64,000 bases of DNA from Puniceicoccaceae bacterium (GTDB lineage Bacteria > Verrucomicrobiota > Verrucomicrobiia > Opitutales > Coraliomargaritaceae). The translations under genes and the position numbers were made by a program. The notes under the pieces are model-generated. The model ran no database searches. It was not told the origin of the DNA and was given only the letters and a program-made list of their open reading frames with translations. This document shows positions 1 to 8,945 of this stretch, one piece after another. The stretch lies in assembly GCA_902587165.1 (NCBI GenBank), contig CACIKF010000002.1:62001-126000 (forward strand), given 5' to 3'. Position 1 is the first letter of the stretch, and the number at the start of each line of letters is the position of its first letter.

Positions 1-1160
1 TGCACCATACCGTCAATACCTTCTTCGAGTTCGACGAAAGCACCATAGGTTGTGAGGTTGCGAACCTTACCACGGACACGGGCACCCACTGGATAGTTAT
101 GGCGGGCCATTTCCCAAGGATTAGTCTCTAGTTGGCGAGTGCCTAGGGAGATTTTCTGCTCTTCCTTTTGGATGCCGAGGACGACTGCTTCGACCTCTTC
201 TCCTATGCGAAGAACTTCGCTTGGTTTGGATATGCGCTTGGTCCATGAAAGCTCGGTAACGTGTACAAGACCTTCGACGCCTTCTTGAATTTCGATGAAT
301 GCTCCGTAAGGCACAAGATTGACGACCTTACCCTTGACTGTAGAGCCAATTGGGAAGTGTTCTTCGATCTTTTCCCAAGGATTGTCGGCAAGTTGCTTGA
401 GACCAAGCGAGACGCGTTCACGCTCGCGATCGATTTCGATGATCATCACTTCGATTTCCTCGCCCTGTTTCACCATCTCGGATGGGTGGTTGATACGGCC
501 CCATGACATGTCAGTGATGTGAAGGAGACCGTCGAGACCGTCGAGGTCTACAAAAGCACCGTAATCGGTAATGTTCTTGACCTGACCACGGCGTGTATCG
601 CCTGGCTTAACATCCTCAAGGAGTGAACGGCGTTTCTCTATGCGTTGCTCTTCAATGAGTTCGCGACGGGAAACGACAATATTTTTGCGGTCGAGATTGA
701 TCTTGATGACTTTAAAGTCATAAGTTTGTCCAACATACTGATCGAGATTCTTAGGTGGTTGCACGTCAATCTGCGAGGCGGGCATAAAGGAATCGACGCC
801 AATACTCACGATCAGGCCACCCTTAACTTTAGAACGTACACGTCCGGGGATTATGGAACCTTCTTCACAGTTCTCAACGATCTTTTCCCAGTTCTTCTTT
901 TGCTCAGCTTTATCGTAAGAGATAACAGGGTTACCCTCTTTGTCTTCGAGCTTTTCGAGAAAGACTTCGAGCTCTCCACCTACTTGGAGGTCGCTCATGT
1001 CCACGAACTCAGATGCGTGGACGATACCTTCGGATTTGCCACCAATGTCGACAACGACTTCGGTAGGGCGGATTTCGACGATCGTTCCCTTTAAGATGGA
1101 ACCTTCAGCGAGGTTATCAATATTGCTGCTAGCTAGCAGCTCTTCCATGAGATTACTCAT
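1..1160 (-). CDS. rpsA: 30S ribosomal protein S1 (3' end cut by window edge)
   Basis: Reading the minus strand from the ATG at 1160 gives an uninterrupted frame to the window edge, about 386 codons. At least four S1 (OB-fold) repeats and part of a fifth are visible; the later ones carry the YGAFV or YGAFIE core followed by GLVH or GLLH, typical of S1. S1 binds mRNA on the 30S subunit and helps start translation. Full-length S1 proteins have four to six repeats, so the missing C-terminus is simply outside the window. No Shine-Dalgarno precedes the ATG, and a TATAAT-like -10 lies only about 14 bases upstream, so the leader may be very short. S1 mRNAs are often autoregulated; nothing here proves that. 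Identity is secure. Confidence 0.96.
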   Translation of the reverse strand, partial: MSNLMEELLASSNIDNLAEGSILKGTIVEIRPTEVVVDIGGKSEGIVHASEFVDMSDLQVGGELEVFLEKLEDKEGNPVISYDKAEQKKNWEKIVENCEEGSIIPGRVRSKVKGGLIVSIGVDSFMPASQIDVQPPKNLDQYVGQTYDFKVIKINLDRKNIVVSRRELIEEQRIEKRRSLLEDVKPGDTRRGQVKNITDYGAFVDLDGLDGLLHITDMSWGRINHPSEMVKQGEEIEVMIIEIDRERERVSLGLKQLADNPWEKIEEHFPIGSTVKGKVVNLVPYGAFIEIQEGVEGLVHVTELSWTKRISKPSEVLRIGEEVEAVVLGIQKEEQKISLGTRQLETNPWEMARHNYPVGARVRGKVRNLTTYGAFVELEEGIDGMV

Positions 1161-1173
1161 ATGATTTGTATTT

Positions 1174-1179
1174 ATTATA
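1174..1179 (-). promoter_or_regulatory. Candidate -10 box of rpsA
   Basis: The minus strand reads TATAAT here, 14 bases before the rpsA ATG. Initiation about 7 bases downstream would leave a leader of only a few nucleotides. No convincing -35 hexamer is seen at 16-18 bases spacing, so this is a weak-to-moderate call. Confidence 0.4.
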
Positions 1180-1355
1180 CTGCGCGTCGGAGCGGCAGTT
1201 GGTTGGTGGTTAGAATTATGGGGTGATTTCCACCCGCAAATGCGGTATCGACGGTCCCAATCGTCGTAGAGGAACGCGGGAAAGTAGATAGTATAAAATA
1301 CCGTGCAAGGCTAAAATCCAGTGTAAAGAAACTTGCCAAGCGTCCCGGAGAAGGC

Positions 1356-1383
1356 TTTTTTCGGCGATTCTTTGCCGAAAAAA
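1356..1383. repeat. Perfect 10-bp inverted repeat upstream of tRNA-Leu
   Basis: TTTTTTCGGC at 1356-1365 pairs exactly with GCCGAAAAAA at 1374-1383 around an 8-base loop. The hairpin can form on either strand. It sits 5 bases before tRNA-Leu and about 200 bases upstream of rpsA. It could be a terminator of an unseen transcript or a processing signal; the function is not known. Confidence 0.5.
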
Positions 1384-1388
1384 ATAAT

Positions 1389-1472
1389 GGCTGGGTGGCG
1401 GAATTGGCAGACGCTGGGGACTTAAAATCCCTTGCCAGAAATGGCGTGCGGGTTCGAGCCCCGCCCTAGCTA
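1389..1472 (+). tRNA. tRNA-Leu (anticodon TAA)
   Basis: An 84-base class II tRNA. The acceptor arm GGCTGGG pairs with CCTAGCT through two G-U pairs. The D arm begins TGGCGGAATTGGCAGACGC, typical of bacterial tRNA-Leu. The anticodon loop ACTTAAAATC gives TAA. A long variable arm is present, and the T arm is GCGGG-TTCGAGC-CCCGC. The discriminator is A and CCA is not encoded (CTA follows), unlike the other two tRNAs in this window. Confidence 0.95.
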
Positions 1473-1592
1473 CTATTTTTAAAAACAATCAATCAGGAGC
1501 GGGGTATTCACCTTCGATACTCCAGTCCACTGCCCGTTCGGTCTTGGCGTTTAGCAGTCAAGCGAACCTCCAAGAAATTTGATGAAAACTAA

Positions 1593-1859
1593 ATGAAAGA
1601 CGACGAATCGCTAGACTCCTTCCGCTCCTCTCTGGATGCGAACTATGACTGGCCTTGCCTTTTTCCTTTTAAGTTTATCGTGCCCAAAGACCAGAGCCAA
1701 ACGGTGCTCGATCTCTTTGCGGATGATCCCGTCAAATCTAACGAGTCCTCAAGCGGCCGTTTTATCGGCTATACGATGGAAATGAACATGCACTCCAGCG
1801 ACGAAGTGATCGCTATCTACCAGCGTGTTGCTCAGGTGCCCGGTGTTATTTCGCTCTAA
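1593..1859 (+). CDS. DUF493 (YbeD-like) small protein
   Basis: 88 residues. It matches the DUF493/YbeD family in size and pattern: an N-terminal WPCLFPFKFIVP strand, a FADDPVK stretch, a glycine-tyrosine core and a C-terminal helix ending in VPGVISL. Family members are small ferredoxin-like alpha-beta proteins; in E. coli ybeD sits near lipB, and its role is unsettled. Here it stands alone between tRNA-Leu and msrA. The ATG at 1593 has no Shine-Dalgarno, as is usual in this window. The family call is fairly sure; no function is assigned. Confidence 0.75.
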   Translation: MKDDESLDSFRSSLDANYDWPCLFPFKFIVPKDQSQTVLDLFADDPVKSNESSSGRFIGYTMEMNMHSSDEVIAIYQRVAQVPGVISL

Positions 1860-1961
1860 TGTGGCGTGTACGCTTGTCGGATCTGCTAATTTATTTAACC
1901 TAGGTTAATTGAGCATCCAAAAGGATAGCAAGTTGCAAGCTACTCACATAACAAACGTATT

Positions 1962-2477
1962 ATGAACACAATCCTCTCTATCGCGACTTTCGGCGCCGGT
2001 TGCTTCTGGTGTGTCGAAGCGGTATTTGAACAACTCGACGGTGTCCATGCAGTCGAATCTGGCTACATGGGGGGCGCGGTCAAAGATCCGACCTACCGCG
2101 AAATTTGTTCAGGCACCACCGGACATGCCGAAATCACACAAATCCATTACGACCCAAAAATAGTAAGCTATGAGACTCTGCTTGATTGGCTCTGGCGCTC
2201 GCATGACCCCACAACTCTGAATCGTCAAGGCGCGGACATTGGCACTCAATATCGTTCGGCTATCTTTTACCACAATGAGGCTCAGCGGAAAGCCGCCGAA
2301 GCCTCCAAAGCCGCTGCCCAAAGAGACTTTACTGCTCCAATCGTCACAGAAATCACCGCTGCTAGCATCTACTACCCCGCAGAAGAGTATCATCAAGATT
2401 ACTATCGACTCAATCCAAACGCACCTTATTGCCAGATAGTGATTCGACCAAAGTTGGAAAAGCTCGCCCTTGAATAA
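1962..2477 (+). CDS. msrA: Peptide-methionine (S)-S-oxide reductase MsrA
   Basis: 171 residues, the usual length for a single-domain MsrA. The signature GAGCFWC lies at residues 11-17, with nucleophile Cys14 and a second Cys at 17. GYMGG, SGTTGHAE and the C-terminal AEEYHQDY motif, typical of substrate-binding tyrosines, follow. It reduces the S-epimer of methionine sulfoxide using thioredoxin. The start of the protein runs almost straight into the active site, so no export signal is present and the protein should be cytoplasmic. MsrB is encoded separately 9 kb away and is membrane-anchored, so the two activities appear to work in different compartments. Confidence 0.96.
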   Translation: MNTILSIATFGAGCFWCVEAVFEQLDGVHAVESGYMGGAVKDPTYREICSGTTGHAEITQIHYDPKIVSYETLLDWLWRSHDPTTLNRQGADIGTQYRSAIFYHNEAQRKAAEASKAAAQRDFTAPIVTEITAASIYYPAEEYHQDYYRLNPNAPYCQIVIRPKLEKLALE

Positions 2478-2505
2478 TTACACAGCTTAGTTTGAATTAA
2501 CTTTG

Positions 2506-3522
2506 ATGGTTAATAAGAGCGCAAAAAGAAAAACCTCCAAGAAGCAAACATCTCGGAAAAAAGCTGCGCCTAAATCACGTAATCGGGCCAATCATTCGCA
2601 CTGGCTTCGCAAGCTGCTTGTTCGACTCTCAATCGCCACACTAGTTATTGGCGGCATTTATTATTTTAGCCCATTTGAAATACGTGCCAAAATGGAGGGT
2701 GTAGCTTTATCAATTATCAATACGCCTCGCACACACGGGGCGATGCCTACTCTGATTACGCCAATTTTAGACAGTCTCTACGATACAATTCCATCGAGCG
2801 GCGGCATGGTCGTCGAAGGTGGTGAACTTGGGCGCGACCAAGACTCACCCTTTCTGGCAGGTATCCCAAACAGTCGTATGGCGATCCGCCCGCTTCTGCA
2901 GGCAAGCTATATAAACCTTTTCAATGAGCGCAGCCAACAGGCAGCGTGTATCGCAATCCGATTCGACGACTCCAAGCGTAAAAAAGCCAATACTGGCGAC
3001 TCAATTCAGATCGATGTCCGCATACCAAAGCTCAGCGCAAAAGCCATGACTCTAGGCGAATGGCTACCGCAGCCGATTGCTCCCCCTAAAGCGCTAATCG
3101 GTCAACACGGCGAGCGCGGCGCTATCGATGCCCAGCTTGCCACCAATTACGCCCCCATGACCGAAACTTTCGCCGACGGCGTGTGGAGAAAAGTGATGCA
3201 TGAGTTCACACAGCGTTACCCAAAACGTTTCGGCGAGGTCTGGGTCTATCTAGGTCCCGCCTATCTAACCGAGAGCTCCAAGTTCGGCTCTGGTATCTCC
3301 CTAGCTGACGCCTTTTACATCATCGCTTTGGATCTTACAGACGAAGGTGGTCTCCGTGCCCTTGCCTTACTCATACCGACCGATGCAGAGAGTAAAAATC
3401 TAAATGATTATCTGAGCTCGATTGCACAGATCGAAAAACTTACCGGCCTTCAGTTCCTCCCAGAGCTTGATTTCAGTATCCGCGATACAATCGGTAACTA
3501 CGTCAGCCCAGTTGTGTGGTAG
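2506..3522 (+). CDS. Membrane-anchored NUC1-like protein lacking the catalytic His
   Basis: 338 residues from the ATG at 2506 (a TTG lies directly before it). A very basic N-terminus (residues 1-40, many Lys/Arg) is followed by one membrane segment at about 38-55, so the rest should face the periplasm. Residues 140-325 resemble DNA/RNA non-specific endonucleases (NUC1 family): a beta strand with IRFDD, then a TNYAPMTETF segment like the family TN..PQ region, then VWVYLGPAYL (the family's TGP strand), and finally IEKLTGLQFLPEL, a near-exact family C-terminal motif. The catalytic DRGH motif is replaced by ERGA at 203-206, and the stretch between it and TN is shortened. It is probably catalytically dead or altered. 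The family assignment is by motif only. Confidence 0.65.
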   Translation: MVNKSAKRKTSKKQTSRKKAAPKSRNRANHSHWLRKLLVRLSIATLVIGGIYYFSPFEIRAKMEGVALSIINTPRTHGAMPTLITPILDSLYDTIPSSGGMVVEGGELGRDQDSPFLAGIPNSRMAIRPLLQASYINLFNERSQQAACIAIRFDDSKRKKANTGDSIQIDVRIPKLSAKAMTLGEWLPQPIAPPKALIGQHGERGAIDAQLATNYAPMTETFADGVWRKVMHEFTQRYPKRFGEVWVYLGPAYLTESSKFGSGISLADAFYIIALDLTDEGGLRALALLIPTDAESKNLNDYLSSIAQIEKLTGLQFLPELDFSIRDTIGNYVSPVVW

Positions 3523-3540
3523 GGCAGGGACAGGCCACAG

Positions 3541-4128
3541 CTAAGCTTTCAACCGCATCCAGCAAACCTCCTCCGCGCCAATTGTTCGGCTTGGATACGT
3601 CTGCTGGGGCACAAAAGATTTGATCAGCTCAAAGGTATCACCAAACAAGGCATCGCTTTGTTCACGGCTAATTGGATGGGGCGGTCCATTACCCTGGTAA
3701 CTGCTAACTTCCCGAAAAAATACCGCCAGATAATTTCCGTCCGGCTTTAGTGCTTGAGCAACTGATATCGCGTACGCCTCGCGTTCTCCCGGATCAATCG
3801 CGCAGAGGCAGGTGTGCTCCACGACCCAGTCAAATGAGCTGTGATACTGATTTTTCAAATTCAAAAAGTCACCAAGCTCATAGCGTTCGTCATACGATAC
3901 TGGAAAAGCCTTCGCTTTATGGATTCCTCTCAACGCAATATCTAATCCGACCACCTCTGCGCCCTGCGCCGCTAGCGCTCTCACGTCATGCCCCGCTCCA
4001 CAGCCAGGCACCAACACTCGACCCGAAATTGACTGAAGTTTCAAAAATTCAATCAAAGGCGGCGAAGCATAGCCTTTATCCCAAGGTGTATCCCCGTCTT
4101 CATAAGCTGCATTCCAATCTCTAGCCAT
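3541..4128 (-). CDS. TPMT-family SAM-dependent methyltransferase
   Basis: 195 residues. The N-terminus has W-x-x-x-Y and GDTPWDKGYASPPL, typical of the thiopurine S-methyltransferase (TPMT) family. The SAM-binding loop VPGCGAGHDV lies at about 41-50, and acidic EVVGLDIA follows. The DWVVEHTCLCAI stretch matches the family motif IV region. Members methylate small thiol, selenium, tellurium or halide substrates; the substrate here cannot be told. It is convergent with the NUC1-like gene (18 bases apart) and its start is about 45 bases from the SRP RNA gene, on the same strand. Confidence 0.85.
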   Translation of the reverse strand: MARDWNAAYEDGDTPWDKGYASPPLIEFLKLQSISGRVLVPGCGAGHDVRALAAQGAEVVGLDIALRGIHKAKAFPVSYDERYELGDFLNLKNQYHSSFDWVVEHTCLCAIDPGEREAYAISVAQALKPDGNYLAVFFREVSSYQGNGPPHPISREQSDALFGDTFELIKSFVPQQTYPSRTIGAEEVCWMRLKA

Positions 4129-4174
4129 CCGTCATTCCTCGATTGTTCTTACGTCGAAAGCCATACAAAAAAGT

Positions 4175-4270
4175 GGCCAGGTAACCTACAGCACACATCC
4201 AACCAACGACCGCTGCTCCCTTCCGGGCCTGACGGGGTTAGCTAGTCAGACATTGCATAGGCCCCAGCCG
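4175..4270 (-). ncRNA. ffs: Signal recognition particle RNA (small bacterial 4.5S type)
   Basis: On the minus strand the segment contains GTCAGGCCCGGAAGGGAGCAGC, the conserved SRP domain IV hairpin with the GGAA tetraloop that binds Ffh and FtsY. The flanks can fold back: GGCCTATGC near the 5' end and GGTTACCTGGCC near the 3' end pair to make the long helix. About 96 nucleotides, the size of the small SRP RNA. A TATTGT-like -10 lies at 4281-4286 upstream. Ends are estimated to within a few bases. Confidence 0.93.
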
Positions 4271-4362
4271 TCGAAAGAAAACAATAGGACGCTAAGTTGC
4301 GGCAATCTTAAAATAAAGATATTTCATTCGCCATTGACCTGCCAAACACTTCAATAAAATTC

Positions 4363-5430
4363 ATGCAGGCAACTGCCTCCCAACATCGCAAACAGTTCTT
4401 CCCAATCAACGCCCTTTTCCGGAAGTATCTCTCTGACTTCCACAGAGCGATGGATCTTCCTGTCACCTATGAGGACATGCTCAAATACGAAGACTCTTTT
4501 CCTCTCATCAGCAAGAGCGGCGAAGATACCCTTTGGCAGACCCTCATCTACGAACAGCAATTTGGGCGTGCACTCTACGACGGCCTAAAAAAGATATATG
4601 TTCTTCTCCGCTCTGGAGGCGACGAGTCCATCCTGCCAAATCTTTACGTCGACCGCGTCGATTTTTGCACCTTTGGTAACACCAAGCCCATGCGCGTGCG
4701 CATCGTTAATCAATACAACGACAACCACGATTACTTCTACGTCAAAAAAGCCGATGCCTCCCGCGTCTACGGTCTTGAGTTAGAGGAATTGCTCTCGCCT
4801 AACCATATCAACTTTCTCGTCCACGAAGACACTTTGATCGAAGAGCACATCATTGGCGTGCCTGGCGACGACTTTATACGCGACTTCCTGCCCCACCCCG
4901 ACCTACACGAAGTTCGCCTAGCCAAAGAATTTATCAAATTCAATGAGCGCAGCTTTGTTCGTCTACTCGGCGACATGCGTGCATACAACTACGTTGTCGA
5001 AGTCACCCCCGACTTTGAGGGAAGCCAATACCGCGTCCGCGCGATCGACTTTGACCAACAGTGCTACGAAGGGCGCCGCTCGCTCTACCTGCCACAGTTT
5101 TTCAAAAACAACCTTCCTGTAGTCAATCTTTGCACCGAATTGATCAACGTCGAGACGAGCAAACAGTATCAACGCGAAGAGCGCACCCTGATGAAGCGTC
5201 GCCTCCGCTTCGCCCTCCCCCGCGTGCAGCACCTACGCACCTGTATGTGCGCCGACCAAATCTCCAGTACAGAAAAAATGCGCCAATTACGTAAGGAACT
5301 GGCCGAGATGCACAACGACCATCGCTTCTTGCTTTGTCATTCCATGGGCGAGATTACCTTCCTTAACATTACCATCACCCTCGGCCTCGAGGATGCAGCC
5401 GCCTACTATCCCGAGGGAGATGATGGGTAA
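4363..5430 (+). CDS. Unknown protein with protein-kinase-like (APH/HipA-type) motifs
   Basis: 355 residues, not recognised as a named family. Three spaced motifs look like a kinase-fold active site: YFYVKKAD at 124-131 (possible ATP-binding Lys128 or 129), LGDMRAYNYVV at 202-212 with the D-x4-N spacing of aminoglycoside-type kinases (Asp204, Asn209), and VRAIDFDQ at 225-232 (possible metal-binding Asp229). EEHIIGVPGDDF at 160-171 could be the hinge. The C-terminal third is helical and basic, with CMCADQ. It ends 31 bases before rnr on the same strand, so co-transcription with rnr is plausible. The kinase idea is inference from motif order only. There is no signal peptide. Confidence 0.6.
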   Translation: MQATASQHRKQFFPINALFRKYLSDFHRAMDLPVTYEDMLKYEDSFPLISKSGEDTLWQTLIYEQQFGRALYDGLKKIYVLLRSGGDESILPNLYVDRVDFCTFGNTKPMRVRIVNQYNDNHDYFYVKKADASRVYGLELEELLSPNHINFLVHEDTLIEEHIIGVPGDDFIRDFLPHPDLHEVRLAKEFIKFNERSFVRLLGDMRAYNYVVEVTPDFEGSQYRVRAIDFDQQCYEGRRSLYLPQFFKNNLPVVNLCTELINVETSKQYQREERTLMKRRLRFALPRVQHLRTCMCADQISSTEKMRQLRKELAEMHNDHRFLLCHSMGEITFLNITITLGLEDAAAYYPEGDDG

Positions 5431-5461
5431 GTAGGGCGGCACTCTTATCAATTAACCCAAT

Positions 5462-7960
5462 ATGGACTTACGCCAAAAACTACTCAAACTATTTGGAGCT
5501 AAAGACTACGTCCCTATGCGACGTATGGAGATCATTAGCGTCCTTAAGTTCGATCAAGACGCCACTAAGGAAGCCCATACGCTTCTCGACAAAATGCTAG
5601 AACAGGGCGAAATCGCTCGGTTAAAAAAGGATCGACTCTGCATCCCCGAAGATGCCGACCTCGTCAGTGGTCGCCTAATTTTTCGCCAGAGTGGCTCCGC
5701 CATTCTCATTCCAGACTCCGACCCCAGTGGTGATGGCTACCCTGTTAAATCCGAAGACACAGGCGTCTCAATGCACGGCGATACCGTTTTGGCCCGCAAA
5801 GTCGATGACCAGCGCCGTCCCTTCCGAGGCATAGGCCGTCAACAGCGCCCTGAGTATAGGCCTGACGAGAAACCCAACGTCCGTGTCATCCGCATACTCA
5901 AGCGCGCCCGTATCACCATCCCCGGTACCCTCGAACAGGCTAAACATGCCAGCTATGTGATCCCTGACGATCCGCGTATCATTCATGACATCCTCGTGCC
6001 TGATCCAAAAAATTCTGGTCTCAAACCCATACCTAAAGTGGGCGACAAGGTCGTGGTCAAAATGCTCGAATGGAAACAGCGCCACCTTAACCCGGAAGGT
6101 GAGATCATCGAAGTACTCGGTCGAACGCACGAGCCCGATGCCGAGTTCAAAGCCATCCTCTACAAATACGACCTTAATCCAAGATTCCCCTCAGCGGTAG
6201 AGCAACAGACCAAGGACATACCCGGTGTTGTGCGCTCGGAAGATATCGGAAATCGCCAAGACTGCCGCGATCTTTTTACCTTCACCATCGATCCCGATGA
6301 TGCAAAAGACTTTGATGACGCCCTCTCACTCGAGCTGCTTGAAGATGGCAAAACTTGTGTCGGCGTCCATATTGCCGACGTGAGTGCCTACGTAAAACCT
6401 GGCTCACCGCTCGACTGCGAGGCTCAAAAGCGCGGGAACAGCACTTATCTCGTCGGTACAGTCATCCCTATGCTGCCACATGCACTATCCAACGGTCTCT
6501 GCTCGCTCGTCGAGGCCGAAGACCGCCTGACCAAGACTTGTTTCATCACCTTCAACGAAAGCGCTGACATCAGCGAGGTCAAGTTTGCCAATACCGTAAT
6601 AAATAGTAACAAGCGCCTGACCTACAAACAAGCCTACGCCTTCATGCAAAAGGACGACTTAGCTGAGATACGCAATACGCCGCTGCCACCCAAACACCAG
6701 ACCGGTTCTACCGGGCGCTCACTGGACAAAGTGACCGACGAAGAGATGGCTACACTGAAGAAATACATTGGCAAGCTCTGGCAAATCGCCAAACAGCTGC
6801 GTGAACGCCGCTTTCGCAAAGGCTCGCTCGACCTAGACATGACATCGGTCAAAATCTACGTCGACGAGGAAGGCTATGCAGATCGTATTGAAAAAGAGTT
6901 CAACGATGAGAGCCATCAACTGATCGAAGAGTTTATGCTCTCGGCCAACGAGCAAGTCGCCCGCACCATGAAGAAGCAGGACTTCCCCTGCATCTACCGC
7001 GTGCATGATGAACCAGAAGAAGAAAAGCTTAAAGAGCTTCGCGAGACCATGCAAAGCTTCGGCGTGCAGTGCGGCAACCTACAAAAGCCGCGCGAGATGG
7101 CCTTACTTCTCAAAAAGCTAAAGGAGCATCCGCAAGGTTACACCCTTAAGGTCCACGTCCTTCGTAGCCTGAAGCAAGCACAGTATCGTGCTTCCGCCGA
7201 CGGGCACTACGGCCTCTCGAAGCCCGACTATACCCATTTCACATCGCCCATCCGCCGCTACTCCGACCTGATCGTCCATCGCATACTTGACGGCTATCTC
7301 TGTAAGACTCGTGCCGACTCTGCTCTAGGGGAGCCCGAGATTCGCTACAACCAGGGTAAGCTCGAAAGCCTTGGCGATCACATCAGTGTAACTGAACGTA
7401 ACTCAGTCGACGCTGAACGAGAATCCGTTAAAACGAAGCTCCTCGAATTCTTTGACCGCGAATTGCAGGAAGAACAGAAGCAACATTTCAAGGCTATCAT
7501 CACGGATGTGAAAAATCACGGTCTATTCGTGGAGCTGACTGATACCCTAGCCTTTGGTATGGTGCATATCTCTACACTCGTCGACGATTTCTACCATCCA
7601 AACCCAGAGGGCACCGCACTGATCGGGCGTCGTAAAAAGCGTACCTACGCACTCGGCCAATACATAATGGTTCAAGTTGAACGCGTGGATCGCTTCAAGC
7701 GGCAGATCGACTTCCGCGTCGTCCTGACAGACGATCGCGACAAAGGCAAAAAACCTGGTAAACCCTTCAAAGGCCGCCGCATGATAGACCAGGCGCGCTC
7801 ATCTAAAAGTTTAGAGCGCAGTCCTGGTAAGAAAGTCGCTAAAACCTTGGCCCGAAGAAAAGCTAAGAAAAAATCCGCGCAGGAAAAGAAGCCTTCAGCT
7901 GAAGGCAAGGTGATCACTAAGCGCCCAAATAAAAATCAGCGTAATAAGCGAACTCGCTAG
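5462..7960 (+). CDS. rnr: Ribonuclease R
   Basis: 832 residues, the normal length for RNase R. Domains in order: an N-terminal winged-helix region (1-65), cold-shock/OB domains (about 65-240), an RNB catalytic domain starting with [15 protein letters not shown] near 277-291 (the aspartate cluster that binds Mg), the [16 protein letters not shown] motif near 595-610, an S1 domain (about 645-725), and a very basic Lys/Arg tail. It degrades structured RNA 3'->5' and takes part in rRNA turnover and trans-translation. It converges with aguB (6 bases between the stops). Confidence 0.97.
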   Translation: MDLRQKLLKLFGAKDYVPMRRMEIISVLKFDQDATKEAHTLLDKMLEQGEIARLKKDRLCIPEDADLVSGRLIFRQSGSAILIPDSDPSGDGYPVKSEDTGVSMHGDTVLARKVDDQRRPFRGIGRQQRPEYRPDEKPNVRVIRILKRARITIPGTLEQAKHASYVIPDDPRIIHDILVPDPKNSGLKPIPKVGDKVVVKMLEWKQRHLNPEGEIIEVLGRTHEPDAEFKAILYKYDLNPRFPSAVEQQTKDIPGVVRSEDIGNRQDCRDLFTFTIDPDDAKDFDDALSLELLEDGKTCVGVHIADVSAYVKPGSPLDCEAQKRGNSTYLVGTVIPMLPHALSNGLCSLVEAEDRLTKTCFITFNESADISEVKFANTVINSNKRLTYKQAYAFMQKDDLAEIRNTPLPPKHQTGSTGRSLDKVTDEEMATLKKYIGKLWQIAKQLRERRFRKGSLDLDMTSVKIYVDEEGYADRIEKEFNDESHQLIEEFMLSANEQVARTMKKQDFPCIYRVHDEPEEEKLKELRETMQSFGVQCGNLQKPREMALLLKKLKEHPQGYTLKVHVLRSLKQAQYRASADGHYGLSKPDYTHFTSPIRRYSDLIVHRILDGYLCKTRADSALGEPEIRYNQGKLESLGDHISVTERNSVDAERESVKTKLLEFFDRELQEEQKQHFKAIITDVKNHGLFVELTDTLAFGMVHISTLVDDFYHPNPEGTALIGRRKKRTYALGQYIMVQVERVDRFKRQIDFRVVLTDDRDKGKKPGKPFKGRRMIDQARSSKSLERSPGKKVAKTLARRKAKKKSAQEKKPSAEGKVITKRPNKNQRNKRTR

Positions 7961-7966
7961 CGCTCG

Positions 7967-8851
7967 CTACTCGTCAATCATGCGACTCGTCACGCCATCA
8001 TAAGTATCGATACGACGGTCGCGGAAGAATGGCCATATGCGACGCATGCCTTCGAGGGCTTTGAAGTCGCAGTCGGCGATTAGGATGTGCTCTTCACTCA
8101 CAGGGGCGCGCGCGACAATTTGTCCGTAGAAATCAGAGACGAAACTTTGTCCCCAGAATTCAGTTTCCCCCTCGACGCCAGTGCGATTGACCGCCGCGAC
8201 GTAACAGCCATTAGCCACAGCATGACCGCGCTGAACAGCCTCCCATGCTGTGTGCTGAGCAGCGCCGAGTTCAGCTTTTTCCTCAGGGAGCCAACCGATG
8301 GCGGTCGGATAAAAAATGATCTCGGCCCCAGCGAGGGCAGCGAGTCGAGCGGCCTCGGGATACCATTGATCCCAGCAAATAAGGACGGAGATTTTACCAA
8401 ACTTCGTGTCCCAGACCTTATAGCCGAGGTCGCCTGGAGTGAAATAAAATTTTTCTTCAAACCCTGGGTCTTGAGGAATGTGCATCTTCCGGTATTTACC
8501 TAGATAGCGACCATCCGCATCAATCACTGCGGCGGTGTTATGATAGATACCCGAGGCACGGCGCTCGAAAAGTGAGGCGATAATGACGATGCCAAGCTCG
8601 CCTGCGACAGCTTCGAGTAGTTCTGTAGTCGCGCCAGGAACCGGTTCCGCTAGATCGAAGAACGCCATGTCCTGCGTGCGGCAGAAGTAGGGCGTATTAA
8701 ACAACTCCTGCGTGCAGACGATCTGCGCGCCAGAGGCAGCAGCCTCATGGATGCGCGCAATGGTGTAGTCTAGATCAGCAATGGGCTTACCCTGTTCTCG
8801 ACCTTGAATGAGGGCGATGCGGACTTGGCGCGGGGTATTTTTGTGCGGCAT
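7967..8851 (-). CDS. aguB: N-carbamoylputrescine amidase
   Basis: 294 residues, nitrilase superfamily. The catalytic triad is visible: Glu49 in CTQELFNTPYF, Lys122 in KYRKMHIPQDPG and Cys159 in VLICWDQWYPE. The FNTPYFC and CWDQWYPEAARL context and the GWLPEEKA and WPFFRDRRID segments are those of plant/bacterial N-carbamoylputrescine amidase rather than other nitrilases. It converts N-carbamoylputrescine to putrescine, CO2 and ammonia, the step after agmatine deiminase. The partner aguA is at 24.1-25.2 kb instead of adjacent, which is less usual. Confidence 0.93.
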   Translation of the reverse strand: MPHKNTPRQVRIALIQGREQGKPIADLDYTIARIHEAAASGAQIVCTQELFNTPYFCRTQDMAFFDLAEPVPGATTELLEAVAGELGIVIIASLFERRASGIYHNTAAVIDADGRYLGKYRKMHIPQDPGFEEKFYFTPGDLGYKVWDTKFGKISVLICWDQWYPEAARLAALAGAEIIFYPTAIGWLPEEKAELGAAQHTAWEAVQRGHAVANGCYVAAVNRTGVEGETEFWGQSFVSDFYGQIVARAPVSEEHILIADCDFKALEGMRRIWPFFRDRRIDTYDGVTSRMIDE

Positions 8852-8945
8852 TAGCTTAATAATCCTAAGGAAATAGTAGCCGCCTAATCTGCAGGGGCTT
8901 GGTGGCTAGCTTGAAGCAACAAGTCAACAGACGACCGTGATTACA

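Noticed and set aside
645-1094. 149-residue open frame on the plus strand
   Set aside because: Antisense shadow of rpsA, which has clear S1 repeats on the other strand.
1216-1488. 90-residue minus-strand frame
   Set aside because: It covers tRNA-Leu in antisense and has no family-like content.
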